This document shows positions 17,530 to 26,364 of a DNA stretch of 64,000 bases, piece after piece (within the stretch, counting starts at the first letter, position 1; each line of letters starts with the position of its first letter). This DNA comes from Actinomadura sp. K4S16 (GTDB lineage Bacteria > Actinomycetota > Actinomycetes > Streptosporangiales > Streptosporangiaceae): assembly GCF_008327685.1 (NCBI RefSeq), contig NZ_BDDE01000010.1, forward strand, positions 1 to 64,000, written 5' to 3'. The notes beneath the pieces are model-generated. The model was not told where the DNA came from and ran no database searches. It saw only the letters and a program-made list of their open reading frames with translations. The position numbers and the translations under genes are program-made.

Positions 17530-20418
17530 TCAGGGCGGGCCTTCCAGGAGGCCGGACTCGCGGGCCTTGGCGGCTGCCTGGGTGCGGGACGCGGCGCCGA
17601 GCTTGGTGAGGATCCTGGTCACGTGGGTGGCGACGGTGTTGGCGGAGATGAAGAGCTCCGTGGCGATCTGATGGTTCGTCCGTCCGCCCGCTAGGAGGCG
17701 CAGGACGTCGAGTTCGCGAGGGGTCAGGCCGAAGGCGCGGTCGGACGTGCCGCTCTCGGCGGCGGTGAGGCGGCCGCGGGCCGCGAGGTCGTCGATGCGC
17801 GCCCGCAGCGGCGCGGCGCCCAGGTCGGCGGCGAGGGCGCGTGCCTCGCGCAATCGGGACCGGGCGCCCGGCCGGTTGTTCGACGCGAGCGCGACGGCCG
17901 CGGCCTCCGCCAGCACCACGGCGGTCTCGTGGCGGTTGCCGAGGTCGCGCCAGGCCGCGGCCGCCTCGTCCCAGGCGGCCAGTTCGCCGCTCTCCGTCAG
18001 CGCGCGGAAGGTGAGGCGGACGGCATCGATCACCGGTGTGGTGGTGCGCACCGAGCCGAGCATGCGGGCGAGGTCCGCGAGCCGGTCCGCGGTCTCGGCC
18101 TGGACCCGCCGGTTCCGCGGCGCGGCCGCGCGCCGGGCCCGCTGCGCGCGTGCGCCGAGCACCGCGAGCCGTGCCGTCTCCTGCGGCGGCCAGGCGTCGG
18201 GCGCCGTCACCAGGTGCTCGCCCACGATGTGGTCCGCCGCGTCGGGGTCGTCCTCGTCGAGCGCGCGGGCGATGCGCAGCAGGGTCAGCCAGGACTTCGC
18301 CTCCGCCGCGCCGACGGTGTGCACGGCGAACTCGGTGATCTGGCGCAGGAGCGTCCCGGCCGGCTCGGTCTGACCGCGCCGCAGCGCGATGTCGGCGGCG
18401 ATCAGGCGCAGGAACGCCGCGTAGAGCGGGGGCGGCGCCAGGGCGAGGGCCTCGTCGACGACGCGCAGGGCTTCATCCCAGCGCCCCAGGAACAGCAAGG
18501 GGACACAGCGGGCGTGGGCGAGCATGCTGCCGCGGGACCGGGCCTGGCCGAGCCGTTCGGCGGCCGACTCTCCGGTGCGGGCGAGTTCGACGGCCTCTTC
18601 GTACCGCCCGCTGTCGCTCAGGAAGGTCGACTCCCACTGGAACGTGGTCAGGAATGTGTGCGCGTCACCGGCCGCATCGGCGGCGCGGCGGGCCTCGGCG
18701 AAGGCGTCGGCCGCGGAGTCCAGGTCGCCGCGCGTGCCGTGGAGCGCGCCCAGCACCAGCAGGGCGGGCGCGCGCAGGGCGTCGTCGCCGATGCGGTCGG
18801 CGATGTCCAGGGCCTGCGCGGCGTGCCCCTGGCAGTCGTCGAGGTCGAGCGCCATGAACTCCACGAACGCCAGGGCCGACAGCAGCCGTGCGCGCAAGTC
18901 CTGCGACGCCTCGGGCGGCGCCAGCGCGACCGCCCGGCGAAGGTCGTCGCGTCCCCCGCCGTCGATGCGGCTCTGCAACCGGCCGCGCAGGCCGAGCAGC
19001 CGGGCCGCCCGCTCCGGTTCCACCGCCGGGTCCACCTCGTCCAGCGCCGCGGTGCCGTACGCCACGCCGGCGGCCGACCTGCCCGCGTTGAACGCCGCCG
19101 TGGCCGCGCTTTCCAGCACGACCGTCCGGTCGACGCCGATGGTCTCGACCGGCTCTGGCACCTTCGGCCAGTGGTCCAGGACGAGTTCCAGCTGGTGGAG
19201 CTGCTCGTCGTAGGCGTTCTGGCCGCCGGCGCGGCCGGCCGCGCGCCATGCGGCGGGCAGCGCCCTCTCGAACTCGCCCGCCGCCGTCCAGTGCTGGGCC
19301 AGGGCGGTGGCGCTCGCGGCAGGATCGGCGGACGCGGCGCGGTCGGCGAGAGCGGCGGCGTAACGGGCGTGCATGCGCCGCCGCCGGGGCGGCGGTAACG
19401 CGTCGTACACCGCCTCGCGGAGGAGGTCGTGGCGGATCGCGTACCCGTTCTCCCGCGCCACCACCAACTCCCGCGCGGTCAGGTCGCCGAGGGCGTCCCC
19501 GAGCTCGCGGGCGGGACCGCCGGCGACCGCGCGGACGAGTTCGTCGTCCAGTTCGGCCCCCGCCACCGCCAGGGCCTCCAGCGCCTCGCGGGCCAGGTCC
19601 GGCAGGTCGGTGACCCGGGTGAGCAGGAGCGTACGCAGGTCGCCCGGCGGCGTCTCGCCCGCGGCGCTCAGCGCCTCGACGAACAGCGGGTTCCCGCCGC
19701 TGCGCCGGTAGACCCGGACGCTGCGCGCCGGGTCGGGCGGCCGCCCGTCCACGGCCGCCAGGAGCGCGGTGACGTGCCGGTGCTCCAGCGGGCCGAGGTC
19801 GATGCGCGACACCGCGCCGCCGCGGCCCAGCTCGGCCAGCATCCGCGAGTTCGGGTGCCGGGCGGCCAGTTCGCCGGTTCGGACGGTGCCGAGCAGCAGC
19901 ACCGCGGCGCCCGTCAGGTTGCGGGCCAGGTAGGCGAAGAGCTCCCGGCTCGACGCGTCCGCCCAGTGGAGGTCCTCGACCAGCACGACGACGGGCCGTG
20001 CCTCCGCCGCCCGGGCCAGCAGCGTCAGCATCTCCTCCAGCAGCCTGGCCGGTCCGTACCGCGCGGGCGCCGGGCCCAGGTCGGGCAGCAGGTCGCCGAG
20101 CGCGGTCCCGCCCGGCGGAAGCAGCGCCGCCACCCGGTCGCGGCCGAGGCGGCGCACCAGATCGCGCAGTACGGCGACGAACGGTACGTACGGGGCGCCC
20201 TCCGAGCCGAGTTCCAGGCATCCGCCGGACAACACCAGCGGAACACCGGGCAACTCCCCCATCGCCGTGGCGACCAGCCGCGACTTGCCGATGCCCGCTT
20301 CCCCGCCGACCAGGACCGTCGAGGGGCGGCCCGCCCGGGACCGCTCGTAGGCCGCCCGCAGCACGGCGATCTCGTCGTCCCGTCCGACCAGCACGGGGCT
20401 GACGACAGAACCGGTCAT
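17530..20418 (-). CDS. LAL-type transcriptional regulator (AAA ATPase plus LuxR HTH)
   Basis: The protein is about 962 residues, the usual size for large ATP-binding LuxR regulators related to MalT. The N-terminal ATPase carries 'GGEAGIGKSRLV' (Walker A, about residues 34-45) and 'VVVLVEDLHWADASS' (Walker B). The middle is helical, TPR-like. The C-terminus has the LuxR HTH: 'LTPRELDVLRLLAGG', 'ELFISANTVATHVTRIL'. These proteins activate transcription in an ATP- and ligand-dependent way; the inducer is unknown. The ATG at 20418 follows GGAGG with good spacing, while the longer reading from 20451 lacks one. The gene is divergent from a RibD-like reductase 107 bases away and may control it. Confidence 0.9.
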   Translation of the reverse strand: MTGSVVSPVLVGRDDEIAVLRAAYERSRAGRPSTVLVGGEAGIGKSRLVATAMGELPGVPLVLSGGCLELGSEGAPYVPFVAVLRDLVRRLGRDRVAALLPPGGTALGDLLPDLGPAPARYGPARLLEEMLTLLARAAEARPVVVLVEDLHWADASSRELFAYLARNLTGAAVLLLGTVRTGELAARHPNSRMLAELGRGGAVSRIDLGPLEHRHVTALLAAVDGRPPDPARSVRVYRRSGGNPLFVEALSAAGETPPGDLRTLLLTRVTDLPDLAREALEALAVAGAELDDELVRAVAGGPARELGDALGDLTARELVVARENGYAIRHDLLREAVYDALPPPRRRRMHARYAAALADRAASADPAASATALAQHWTAAGEFERALPAAWRAAGRAGGQNAYDEQLHQLELVLDHWPKVPEPVETIGVDRTVVLESAATAAFNAGRSAAGVAYGTAALDEVDPAVEPERAARLLGLRGRLQSRIDGGGRDDLRRAVALAPPEASQDLRARLLSALAFVEFMALDLDDCQGHAAQALDIADRIGDDALRAPALLVLGALHGTRGDLDSAADAFAEARRAADAAGDAHTFLTTFQWESTFLSDSGRYEEAVELARTGESAAERLGQARSRGSMLAHARCVPLLFLGRWDEALRVVDEALALAPPPLYAAFLRLIAADIALRRGQTEPAGTLLRQITEFAVHTVGAAEAKSWLTLLRIARALDEDDPDAADHIVGEHLVTAPDAWPPQETARLAVLGARAQRARRAAAPRNRRVQAETADRLADLARMLGSVRTTTPVIDAVRLTFRALTESGELAAWDEAAAAWRDLGNRHETAVVLAEAAAVALASNNRPGARSRLREARALAADLGAAPLRARIDDLAARGRLTAAESGTSDRAFGLTPRELDVLRLLAGGRTNHQIATELFISANTVATHVTRILTKLGAASRTQAAAKARESGLLEGPP

Positions 20419-20525
20419 CGCCCCCTCCAAGCCCGGACCGGATGTCACCAACTCTGACGACGACAGCCTGCCATCGATGCCGCCACTGTGAAGGGGTATC
20501 GCCCCCGACCGAAAGGAACCGTTCG

Positions 20526-21128
20526 ATGACCGGACAGAACGCCCGCCGCACCGTCACCGCCAACATCACGCTGTCCCTGGACGGCCGCGTGAACGGCCCC
20601 GGCGGCGAGTACGACATGAGCTGGATCGTCCCCCACGCCATGTCGTCCGCGTCCCGCGACCACATGGTGACGGTCACCGGCACGGCCACCACCGCCCTGC
20701 TCGGCCGCAAGAACTTCGAGGGCTTCGCCGGGTTCTGGCCCGCCGTCGCCGACGACGAGAGCGCCGACCCGCGGGACCGGGAGTTCTCCCGCTGGCTCAA
20801 CCAGGTCGAGAAGGTCGTCTTCTCCACCACGCTCACGGAGGCCGCCTGGGACAACGCGCGGATCGCCGGCACCGACCCCGTCACGGCGGTCAAGCAACTG
20901 CGCGAGCAGGAGGGCGGCGACATCATCGTCCTGGCCAGCTCCAGCGTCATCCGCAGCCTCCTTCAGGCAGGGGAGGTGGATCGGCTGAGCATCACGCTGT
21001 GCCCCGAACTCGTCGGCGGCGGCGCGCGGCTGTTCCCCGACGGCCTGTCCGCGTCGTGGACGCTGGCCTCCAGCCAGGTCACCGAGAGCGGCGCGATCTG
21101 CCTCCGCTACGACCGGGCCGAGCGCTGA
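20526..21128 (+). CDS. Dihydrofolate reductase-family protein (RibD C-terminal-like)
   Basis: The protein is 200 residues with the RibD/DHFR fold pattern: 'ANITLSLDGRV' at the start, 'LLGRKNFEGF' and 'PAVADDE' in the substrate region, 'DIIVLASSSVIRSLL' and 'LCPELVGGGARLF' near the end. Members are NADPH-dependent reductases of mostly unknown substrate, often paired with their own regulator. The ATG at 20526 is preceded by AAAGGA; longer starts upstream run into the promoter region shared with the divergent LAL gene. The neighbour suggests it is a target of that regulator. Confidence 0.85.
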   Translation: MTGQNARRTVTANITLSLDGRVNGPGGEYDMSWIVPHAMSSASRDHMVTVTGTATTALLGRKNFEGFAGFWPAVADDESADPRDREFSRWLNQVEKVVFSTTLTEAAWDNARIAGTDPVTAVKQLREQEGGDIIVLASSSVIRSLLQAGEVDRLSITLCPELVGGGARLFPDGLSASWTLASSQVTESGAICLRYDRAER

Positions 21129-21343
21129 ACCGCCTCGAACGCAGCGGCGAGTTCGCGGGCGCCCTGGAGGCGTTCCCGCCCGGTCCGCGGCTCGACCTGC
21201 GGCCCGGACGGCGGAACGGCCCCCGCGAGGACCCCTACCTCGCCATCGCCCGGCTCACAGGCGACACCGGTTCCACGCCGGGGTTCGACGTCGCCAGGGC
21301 GGTCGCCGACTACGTCGCCTGGCGCTCCGCCAACCCCCGCTGA
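21129..21343 (+). pseudogene. Possible 3' remnant of an unrecognised gene
   Basis: A frame ending with TGA at 21341-21343 has strong actinobacterial codon bias ('GFDVARAVADYVAWRSANPR' at its end) but no start or ribosome site after the preceding gene, and its own frame overlaps that gene. A perfect terminator hairpin follows eight bases later, as after a real gene. I do not recognise the family. It may be the tail of a lost gene or, less likely, a short coupled gene. Confidence 0.35.
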
Positions 21344-21350
21344 CGACGGA

Positions 21351-21402
21351 CCCGGCGGCACCCGGCCCGCACCTCGCGTAGGACGGGTCAGGTGCCGCCG
21401 GG
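21351..21402 (+). terminator. Strong hairpin terminator
   Basis: CCCGGCGGCACC (21351-21362) and GGTGCCGCCGGG (21391-21402) form a perfect 12-bp stem with a 28-base loop and no U-tract. It closes the reductase unit. Between it and 21828 no supported gene is seen. Confidence 0.65.
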
Positions 21403-21750
21403 TGGGCTCACCGGCGCGTCAGGGCCTCTGCTCCAGAGGGCGGCCCTGCGAGAAGAATCTCGTCGGAACGACCGCGGGCCGCACCTGTGCGCAGATCGGC
21501 GCCGTGCCGGAGGCGGTGAGGGCGGATGGCAGCGACGACGAGAAGCCGGCCGACCTCCAGCGGACCACCTTCACCGGCGAGATGCTGCGGGCGTCGTTGA
21601 TGTCGGCCTATCAGGCGTGGCAGGTCACCCTGCTGCCGGTGGTCTGGGCGTCCTGTTCACCGGACACGGTGCGGCGCTGCCGTCCGCCAGAGGCTCCGCG
21701 GGCCCGCGGCGGTGATGACCTCGGCGTGCGGGCTTTGGTCCCCGCACGGT

Positions 21751-21764
21751 GGGACCTTCGTCCC
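21751..21764 (+). promoter_or_regulatory. DosR/DevR-like box
   Basis: GGGACCTTCGTCCC is an inverted repeat matching the core of the DosR (DevR) box, whose consensus centres on GGGAC ... GTCCC. It lies 64 bases upstream of an Acg-type nitroreductase start; genes of that family are classic members of the mycobacterial dormancy regulon. This predicts induction under hypoxia, nitric oxide or low respiration. No DosR/DosS genes are present in the window. Confidence 0.65.
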
Positions 21765-21828
21765 TGGGACGCCCTGTCGAATGACCGGAAGTGTGGCGCT
21801 GACAGCGGCAGCATGTGGAGGAGGGCCC

Positions 21829-22800
21829 ATGCCTCACCCCTTTGCGACGCACGCGGGGGTCCGGCGCCTGGTGACGGCGGCGATCGCGGCTCCGTCGGTG
21901 CACAACACCCAACCGTGGCGCTTCCGGCTCAACGGCGCGGCGGCCATGGAACTGCACGCCGACCTCGACCGCAGGTTGACCGTGATCGACCCGCGCGGCC
22001 AGGCCCTGCACATCAGTTGCGGGGCCGCCCTGCTGAATCTGCGGCTGGCGATCCGCATGACCGGCCACCGGCCGCAGATCGAGTTCTTCCCGGAGGCTCT
22101 AGGCCGGGCGACGCTGCTGGCGTCCGTCCGGGCCGTGGACGCGCCCATGCCCTCGCTGGAGCAGGCGGAACTGTACGCGGCGATTCCGCATCGGCGCACC
22201 AACCGGCACCCGTTCAGCAAGCGCCTGGTGCCGCAGCCGGTCCGCCGGGAACTGATGTCCGCCGTGCGGACCGAGGGAGCGGCGCTGGCCCTGCCGGGCC
22301 CGCAGACCACGGCATACCTGCTCAGCCTCGTCGCCGCCGCGGACGAGCGGCTTGCCTCCGCTGACGAGTATGTCGCCGAGCTGGCCCGGTGGACGCCGGA
22401 CCGCGCCTGCGGGGACGGCGTCCCCCGGTACGCCTTCGGGCCGCGCCCGAGCGGGCGCGGTGTCCCCATGCGGGACTTCGGCCTGGCCGGGCCGGTGCCC
22501 GGGCGGAAGGCCGAGCACTTCACCGCCCGGCCGCAGCTCGGCGTGCTGCTCACGAAGGGCGATGGCCCGGCGGACTGGCTGCGGGCCGGGCAGGCGTTGC
22601 AGCGGGTTCTGCTGACCGCCGAGCGGCACGGGGTGTCGGCCTCGTTGCTGTCCCAGCCCCTGGACATGCGCGTTGGGGCGTCCACCGCCACGGCCCCGGC
22701 ATCGCATGGCCACATCCAGGCGATCATCCGGTTCGGGTACGGGCCGCCGGTCCCCGGCACGCCGCGCCGGCCGTTCCCCGAAGTCCTGACCCGCATCTGA
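21829..22800 (+). CDS. Acg-family FMN-binding nitroreductase-like protein
   Basis: The protein is 323 residues, full length for the Acg/Rv3131 family. Motifs include 'AIAAPSVHNTQPWRFRL' (FMN phosphate binding), 'IPHRRTNRHPF' and a C-terminal 'IQAIIRFGYG'. The family resembles nitroreductases duplicated within one chain with a lid covering the flavin; M. tuberculosis Acg binds FMN but lacks clear nitroreductase activity, and a storage or sequestration role has been suggested. The ATG at 21829 follows GGAGGAGG. It is the first gene of a tight unit with a micro-ORF, a nitronate-monooxygenase-like flavoprotein and a radical SAM protein. The DosR-like box upstream suggests control by oxygen or NO. 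Confidence 0.9.
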   Translation: MPHPFATHAGVRRLVTAAIAAPSVHNTQPWRFRLNGAAAMELHADLDRRLTVIDPRGQALHISCGAALLNLRLAIRMTGHRPQIEFFPEALGRATLLASVRAVDAPMPSLEQAELYAAIPHRRTNRHPFSKRLVPQPVRRELMSAVRTEGAALALPGPQTTAYLLSLVAAADERLASADEYVAELARWTPDRACGDGVPRYAFGPRPSGRGVPMRDFGLAGPVPGRKAEHFTARPQLGVLLTKGDGPADWLRAGQALQRVLLTAERHGVSASLLSQPLDMRVGASTATAPASHGHIQAIIRFGYGPPVPGTPRRPFPEVLTRI

Positions 22801-22858
22801 CCGCCACGGCACCCGAAGACCCGCACGACCCGAAACTCACGATCCAGAAAGGCGGACC

Positions 22859-22930
22859 ATGACCGTCGTGGACGAATTCACCGAGGTGTTCCGCACCGAG
22901 CACCGGACGGCTCGGGACCGTGATGTCTGA
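22859..22930 (+). CDS. 23-codon micro-ORF, translationally coupled; resembles a hemerythrin N-terminus
   Basis: ATG at 22859 follows AAAGGCGG, then an acidic helix-like peptide starting 'MTVVDEFTEVFRTEHR' ends at TGA 22928-22930. The next gene's ATG lies inside its end, an eight-base overlap. The peptide resembles the first helix of actinobacterial hemerythrin-like proteins, which carry a conserved H near 'TEHR'. It is either the stump of a deleted hemerythrin gene that now acts as a leader coupling translation, or a genuine small protein. Confidence 0.4.
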   Translation: MTVVDEFTEVFRTEHRTARDRDV

Positions 22931-24335
22931 GCGTCCTTCCCCTCTCATCATCCAGGGCGGCATGGGCGCGGGCGTGTCGGGATGGCGGCTGGCACGCGCC
23001 GTGGCCCGGACGGGTCAGCTCGGCGTGGTCTCCGGAGTGGCACTGGACGCCCTGCTGGCACGCGGGCTCCAGGCCGGAGACGAGGGCGGCCACCTGCGCC
23101 GGGCGCTCGCCTCCTTCCCGCTGCCGGACGTGACCGAGCGGATCCTGCGGCGCTACTACGTTCCGGGTGGGATCGAGCCGGGTCAGCGTTTCCGGCCCGT
23201 ACCGAAACTCGGCCTGAACCCGAACAGGATCCGCGACGAACTGACCGTCGCCGGGAACTTCGCCGAGGTCTGGCTGGCCAAGCAGGGACATGACGGCCCG
23301 ATCGGAGTCAACTACCTGGAGAAGATCCAGCTCGCCACCCCCGCCGCCGCTTACGGGGCGATGCTGGCCGGAGTGGACTACGTCCTGATGGGGGCGGGCA
23401 TCCCCAGCGAGATCCCCGCGCTCCTGGACGCCCTGGCCGCCGGCTTCCCCGGCCACCTGACGATCAGCGTCGCCAGCGCCGACGACGGCCGCACCCTCAC
23501 CTTCGATCCGGGGTCACTGGCCGGCCCCGCGCGGGCTCGGCCACGCCTGCTCGCCATCGTCTCTTCGTCCGTCCTCGCGATGTACCTGCACCGGACGCCG
23601 GCCACCCGGCCGGACGGGTTCGTCCTGGAGACGGCGATCGCGGGCGGACACAGCGCGCCGCCTCGCGGACGGATGCGCCAGGACGACGACGGCGAGCCGA
23701 TCTACGGGCGGCGTGACCGGATCGATCTCGAAAAGGTCGGCGCGCTCGGCCTGCCGTTCTGGGTGGCCGGAGGATACGCACGGCCCGGCACGCTGGCGGA
23801 GGCCCGCTCGGCCGGGGCCGCGGGCATCCAGGCCGGCAGCATCTTCGCGCTGAGCCGAGATTCCGGCCTCGACCCCGCACTGCGGCGACGACTGGTCCAG
23901 GAGGCTCTGAACGGCACGCTCCGGATCCGCAACGATCCCTACGCCTCCCCGACCGGGTTCCCGTTCAAGGTCGCCACGCTGCCGGGAACCCTCACCGACG
24001 ACGACGTCTACGAGAAGCGGCCCAGGTTGTGCGACCTGAGCTACCTGCGGACCCCTTATCTGAAACAGAACGGCGCGGTCGGCTACCGATGCCCCGCCGA
24101 ACCCGTTGACACTCACGTCCGCAAGGGCGGGACACTCGAAGACACCGTCGGCCGTCGCTGCCTGTGCAACGCGCTCGTCGCCGACGTCGGCCTCGCACAG
24201 CACCGGCCGGACGGCTACGTCGAACCGCCCCTCCTGACGCTCGGCCAGGATCTCGGATTCCTGCCCGGACTCGTTCACAAGGTCGGCGCCGACTACGCCG
24301 CCGCCGACGCCGTCGACTACCTGCTGAGCTCATGA
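22923..24335 (+). CDS. Nitronate monooxygenase/FabK-like flavoprotein (TIM barrel)
   Basis: The protein is 470 residues. It starts with 'PLIIQGGMGAGVSGWRLARA', the glycine-rich FMN entry strand of the NMO/FabK family, and has 'GVDYVLMGAGIPSEIP' and 'FWVAGGYARPGTLAEARSAG', the phosphate-binding loop of the barrel. The C-terminal about 110 residues are an extension with several Cys ('YRCPAEP', 'GRRCLCNALV'). Members oxidise nitroalkanes or reduce enoyl thioesters; which applies is unclear. The ATG at 22923 sits inside the end of the micro-ORF, and the stop overlaps the next ATG (ATGA), so translation is coupled on both sides. The company of a nitroreductase-like protein and a radical SAM protein suggests one redox or nitro-stress function. 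Confidence 0.85.
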   Translation: MSERPSPLIIQGGMGAGVSGWRLARAVARTGQLGVVSGVALDALLARGLQAGDEGGHLRRALASFPLPDVTERILRRYYVPGGIEPGQRFRPVPKLGLNPNRIRDELTVAGNFAEVWLAKQGHDGPIGVNYLEKIQLATPAAAYGAMLAGVDYVLMGAGIPSEIPALLDALAAGFPGHLTISVASADDGRTLTFDPGSLAGPARARPRLLAIVSSSVLAMYLHRTPATRPDGFVLETAIAGGHSAPPRGRMRQDDDGEPIYGRRDRIDLEKVGALGLPFWVAGGYARPGTLAEARSAGAAGIQAGSIFALSRDSGLDPALRRRLVQEALNGTLRIRNDPYASPTGFPFKVATLPGTLTDDDVYEKRPRLCDLSYLRTPYLKQNGAVGYRCPAEPVDTHVRKGGTLEDTVGRRCLCNALVADVGLAQHRPDGYVEPPLLTLGQDLGFLPGLVHKVGADYAAADAVDYLLSS

Positions 24336-25516
24336 AACAGATCCGCACCCCTCGTCGAGATCCCGCCGACCGGCCGTTCATCGTGATCTGGGAGGCCACC
24401 CAGGCGTGCCCGCTGGCCTGCCGGCACTGCCGCGCCGAGGCCCGCCCCGACCGCGATCCGGGCGAACTCACCACCGTCGAGGCCTGCGGCCTGATGGCCC
24501 AGGTGGCCGAGTTCGGGTCCCCGCCGCCGCTGTTCGTCATCACCGGCGGCGACCCGTTCCAGCGACCGGACCTGTACGAACTCGTCCGGCACGGCACCCG
24601 CCTCGGCCTGCCGGTCGCGGTCTCGCCGTCCGGCACACCCACGCTCACCAAGGACGATCTCACCGGGCTGAGGGAGGCCGGCGCGCGAGCCATCTCTCTC
24701 AGCCTGGACGGCTCGGACGCGCGCATCCACGATGCCTTCCGCGCCACACCCGGCGTCTACCGCTGGACACTGGACGCCTGGCAGGCCGCCCTCGACCTCG
24801 GCCTCAAAGTGCAGATCAACACCACCGTCACCGGGCACAACCTGACCGACCTGCCGGAGATCGTCCGCATCGTCCAGCAGATGGGAGCGCTTACCTGGAG
24901 CGCGTTCCTGCTCGTCCCGACCGGACGGGGAAAGCTGCTGCCCGGGCTCGACCCGCACCAGGTCGAAGACGTCCTCAACTTCGTCTACGACGCCGGCGCC
25001 TTCGTCCCCGCCCGCACCACCGAGGCGCACCACTTCCGCCGCGTCGCCGTCCAGCGGGAGGTCCTTGGGCGGCACGGTGCCGACCACGTGGCCGTTCTCG
25101 GCCTGGGGACGCTCTACCAGACCCTTCTGGAGCGGCTGACCGAACTCGATCTCCCCCTGCGGCGGGCACGCCGCCCACCCATGGACGTCAACTCCGCGCG
25201 CGGGTTCGTCTTCGTCTCCCACCGGGGCACCGTGCACCCCAGCGGCTTCCTGCCCACCCCGGCGGGCAACGTCCGCCACGACCGGCTGACCGAGATCTAC
25301 CGGACCTCTCCCCTGTTCACCGGCCTGCGCGACCCCGGCAACCTGACCGGACGCTGCGGCGCCTGCGAGTTCAGGACGATCTGCGGCGGCTCGCGCTCAC
25401 GCGCTCTGGCCACCTCGGGCGACCCGTACGCGGAGGAGCCCTGGTGCGCCTATAGGCCCGGCTCATTCCCCTACCAGGACGACCTCGCCTCCTACGGACT
25501 GAAGACGATCGCTTGA
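24332..25516 (+). CDS. Radical SAM/SPASM-domain protein
   Basis: The protein is 394 residues. 'ATQACPLACRHCRAEA' carries the CxxxCxxC motif for the radical SAM [4Fe-4S] cluster, 'FVITGGDPFQRPDL' the SAM-binding GGDP-type motif, and 'ISLSLDGSD' a barrel strand. The C-terminal Cys-rich part ('GRCGACEFRTICGGSRSRA') is a SPASM-type region for an extra cluster. SPASM proteins modify peptides or build cofactors. No obvious substrate peptide is encoded nearby except the 23-residue micro-ORF upstream, which lacks Cys. The architecture matches a family found beside heme and nitro-redox genes in actinobacteria. ATG overlaps the preceding TGA (ATGA). Confidence 0.9.
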   Translation: MKQIRTPRRDPADRPFIVIWEATQACPLACRHCRAEARPDRDPGELTTVEACGLMAQVAEFGSPPPLFVITGGDPFQRPDLYELVRHGTRLGLPVAVSPSGTPTLTKDDLTGLREAGARAISLSLDGSDARIHDAFRATPGVYRWTLDAWQAALDLGLKVQINTTVTGHNLTDLPEIVRIVQQMGALTWSAFLLVPTGRGKLLPGLDPHQVEDVLNFVYDAGAFVPARTTEAHHFRRVAVQREVLGRHGADHVAVLGLGTLYQTLLERLTELDLPLRRARRPPMDVNSARGFVFVSHRGTVHPSGFLPTPAGNVRHDRLTEIYRTSPLFTGLRDPGNLTGRCGACEFRTICGGSRSRALATSGDPYAEEPWCAYRPGSFPYQDDLASYGLKTIA

Positions 25517-25870
25517 TAGGAGCGGACAGCGCTGACCACCGGGGACGAGGGTCTGCCGACCGGCTGTGCGCGGGGGCCGATTTCCCGCATTGGGGCGAGG
25601 AGGTCCTCCCGCGGACGGCCGACGCGCACTGCCCATGGGGACGCACCACGCCGTAGCGGGCGATCTCCCCCAGGGCCGAGCGGTGCATGGTGTTGCGCGA
25701 AGCACCGCAGCAGGATGCCGTCCATCAGACGCAGCCGGTCGCGCCAGGACGGAATCCGCCGCACCAGCCACATCGCCGGTAGGTCTACTCGCCCGGACGT
25801 ACACAAAAAGATCGTCACGTCCGACCCCGACCGGCCTGAGCGCGGGACGACAGCAGCCGGGGCTGCGAGC
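25517..25870. other. Degenerate intergenic DNA, no gene seen
   Basis: No intact gene is evident. Frames on both strands are interrupted and lack recognisable domains. Together with the two remnants that follow, this forms a 1.4-kb stretch of decaying sequence between the radical SAM operon and a small secreted protein. Confidence 0.45.
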
Positions 25871-26104
25871 ATGCTCCGGGCGTGCCCGCCGCCGCGGGAC
25901 GTGGCGGGGATCTGGCGCGACGAGTTCGACGCCGCGCTCGAGGAGGGCGGGCTGTTCCAGCTCACCATGCACCCGCACGTCATCGGCCACCGCTCCCGCA
26001 TGGCCGTACTACGCGAACTGCTGGAGCACATCGACGCGCAGCAGGGCGTCTGGTACGCCACCCACGCCCAGGTCGCCGAATACGTCCTGGAGCAGGCTTC
26101 ATGA
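25871..26104 (+). pseudogene. C-terminal remnant of a polysaccharide deacetylase
   Basis: The frame ending at 26104 reads 'IWRDEFDAALEEGGLFQLTM', then 'HPHVIGHRSRM' and 'GVWYATHAQVAEYVLEQA'. This matches the last strands and helix of NodB-type polysaccharide deacetylases, including the 'L-x-x-H-P' block with the catalytic-site His. The N-terminal metal-binding Asp and HxxxH motifs are absent upstream, so only the last quarter of the gene remains. Confidence 0.65.
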
Positions 26105-26364
26105 CCTCTGCGAGCCTGCGGTGCGGGTGCCCCGGGATCCGACGATCCCGAAGGAGGCCATCCGCAGCTCGCCGCCCGCGTCCGCCTCGACGAGCGGTTC
26201 CCTGCGCTTGCCGAAGACGAGGTCTGCGCAGGTGACCGGCCCATGATGTTGGAGCGCACGTCGCTTTCGGCGGTGTCGGCAAGCATCGCGGCGATCGGTC
26301 TGGTGCGTCCGATGCACAACGCGGTGTGGATGCGCGGCTCGCCGACGCGCTGGGCCGAGACGCA

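Noticed and set aside
17929..19398. Plus-strand frame of 489 codons across the LAL regulator
   Set aside because: Antisense of a well-supported ATPase/HTH gene; no motifs of its own.
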